Shown: positions 5,622-5,718 of the stretch, one piece after another
Numbering within the stretch: the first letter of the stretch is position 1
Layout: every line of letters starts with the position of its first letter
From: Pseudomonadota bacterium
GTDB taxonomy: Bacteria > Pseudomonadota > Gammaproteobacteria > UBA5335
NCBI GenBank assembly: GCA_002862965.1
Contig: PKCW01000273.1
Span: forward strand, 1 to 5,718
Direction: 5' to 3'
Length of the DNA: 5,718 nucleotides
Notes under the pieces: model-generated
What the model was told of the DNA's origin: nothing
What the model saw: the letters and a program-made list of their open reading frames with translations, nothing else
Databases searched by the model: none
Program-made: the position numbers and the translations under genes

Positions 5622-5642
5622 GCGGCCATGGCATGTGGCCGC
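5622..5642 (+). promoter_or_regulatory. Hairpin enclosing the gluQ start codon
   Basis: GCGGCCA (5622-5628) pairs perfectly with TGGCCGC (5636-5642) around a 7-base loop, TGGCATG. The A of the proposed ATG (5628) closes the stem and the rest of the codon is in the loop. The structure could reduce gluQ translation relative to dksA. It may also be a by-product of GC-rich coding sequence. Confidence 0.4.
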
Positions 5643-5718
5643 TTCGCCCCATCACCGACCGGCCCCCTGCATTTCGGTTCCCTTGTCGCCGCCTTGGCGA
5701 GCTTTCTCGATGCGCGCG
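5628..5718 (+). CDS. gluQ: Glutamyl-Q tRNA(Asp) synthetase, N-terminal start (partial)
   Basis: Only the first 30 codons lie in the window. GluQ-RS activates glutamate and attaches it to the queuosine base at the wobble position of tRNA(Asp); it is a shortened GluRS catalytic domain lacking the anticodon-binding part. The visible segment [20 protein letters not shown] is the class I synthetase signature, with HFGS as the HIGH-type ATP-binding motif, and it continues ASFLDARA. This matches the known start of E. coli GluQ closely. ATG 5628 is chosen: GGAAG (5615-5619) lies eight bases upstream and few residues precede the conserved GRFAPSP. A GTG at 5610 in the same frame would add six residues but has a poorer ribosome site. 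Placement straight after dksA is the usual gammaproteobacterial order, and with no clear terminator between them the two are probably co-transcribed at least in part. Confidence 0.93.
   Translation, partial: MACGRFAPSPTGPLHFGSLVAALASFLDAR

Noticed and set aside
1..5718. CRISPR arrays, tRNA or rRNA genes, insertion sequences, prophage or toxin-antitoxin genes
   Set aside because: No regularly spaced repeats, no cloverleaf or rRNA-like stretches, and no transposase or integrase motif in any frame.

Overview
This is a GC-rich chromosomal window, most likely from a gammaproteobacterium. The C-terminal RlmK-type half of an RlmKL rRNA methyltransferase, a DksA with the coiled-coil tip Asp pair and four zinc cysteines, and a gluQ directly after dksA all fit that group. 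I cannot name the genus. Both edges cut genes: rlmL loses its 5' part on the left and gluQ its 3' part on the right.

Layout. (1) 1-336 (+): the last 111 codons of rlmL. (2) 337-774: no convincing protein gene. It holds a weak hairpin, an AT-rich island with two adjacent palindromes and an extended -10 motif, and a strong hairpin terminator at 710-740 that can serve both strands. (3) 775-2730 (-): a 651-residue amidohydrolase of the N-acyl-D-amino-acid deacylase-like superfamily, convergent with rlmL. (4) 2731-2961: a divergent promoter region. (5) 2962-4455 (+): a 497-residue exported protein of unknown function. (6) 4456-5142: a 12-bp perfect hairpin, then on the minus strand the remains of a small exported protein whose reading frame is broken twice by apparently compensating indels, then GC-rich palindromes and the dksA promoter. 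(7) 5143-5595 (+): dksA. (8) 5628-5718 (+): the start of gluQ.

The outer genes are housekeeping: ribosome modification, stringent-response transcription control and tRNA(Asp) queuosine modification. The middle block of amidohydrolase, divergent exported protein and broken small exported protein looks accessory. The divergent pair may be co-regulated, with the amidohydrolase apparently cytoplasmic (no signal peptide) and the other protein in the envelope, but no shared pathway can be shown from sequence. No CRISPR, tRNA, rRNA, transposase or phage gene was found. The least explained parts are the exported protein, the double-frameshift remnant beside it, and a possible small transcript at about 510-740.
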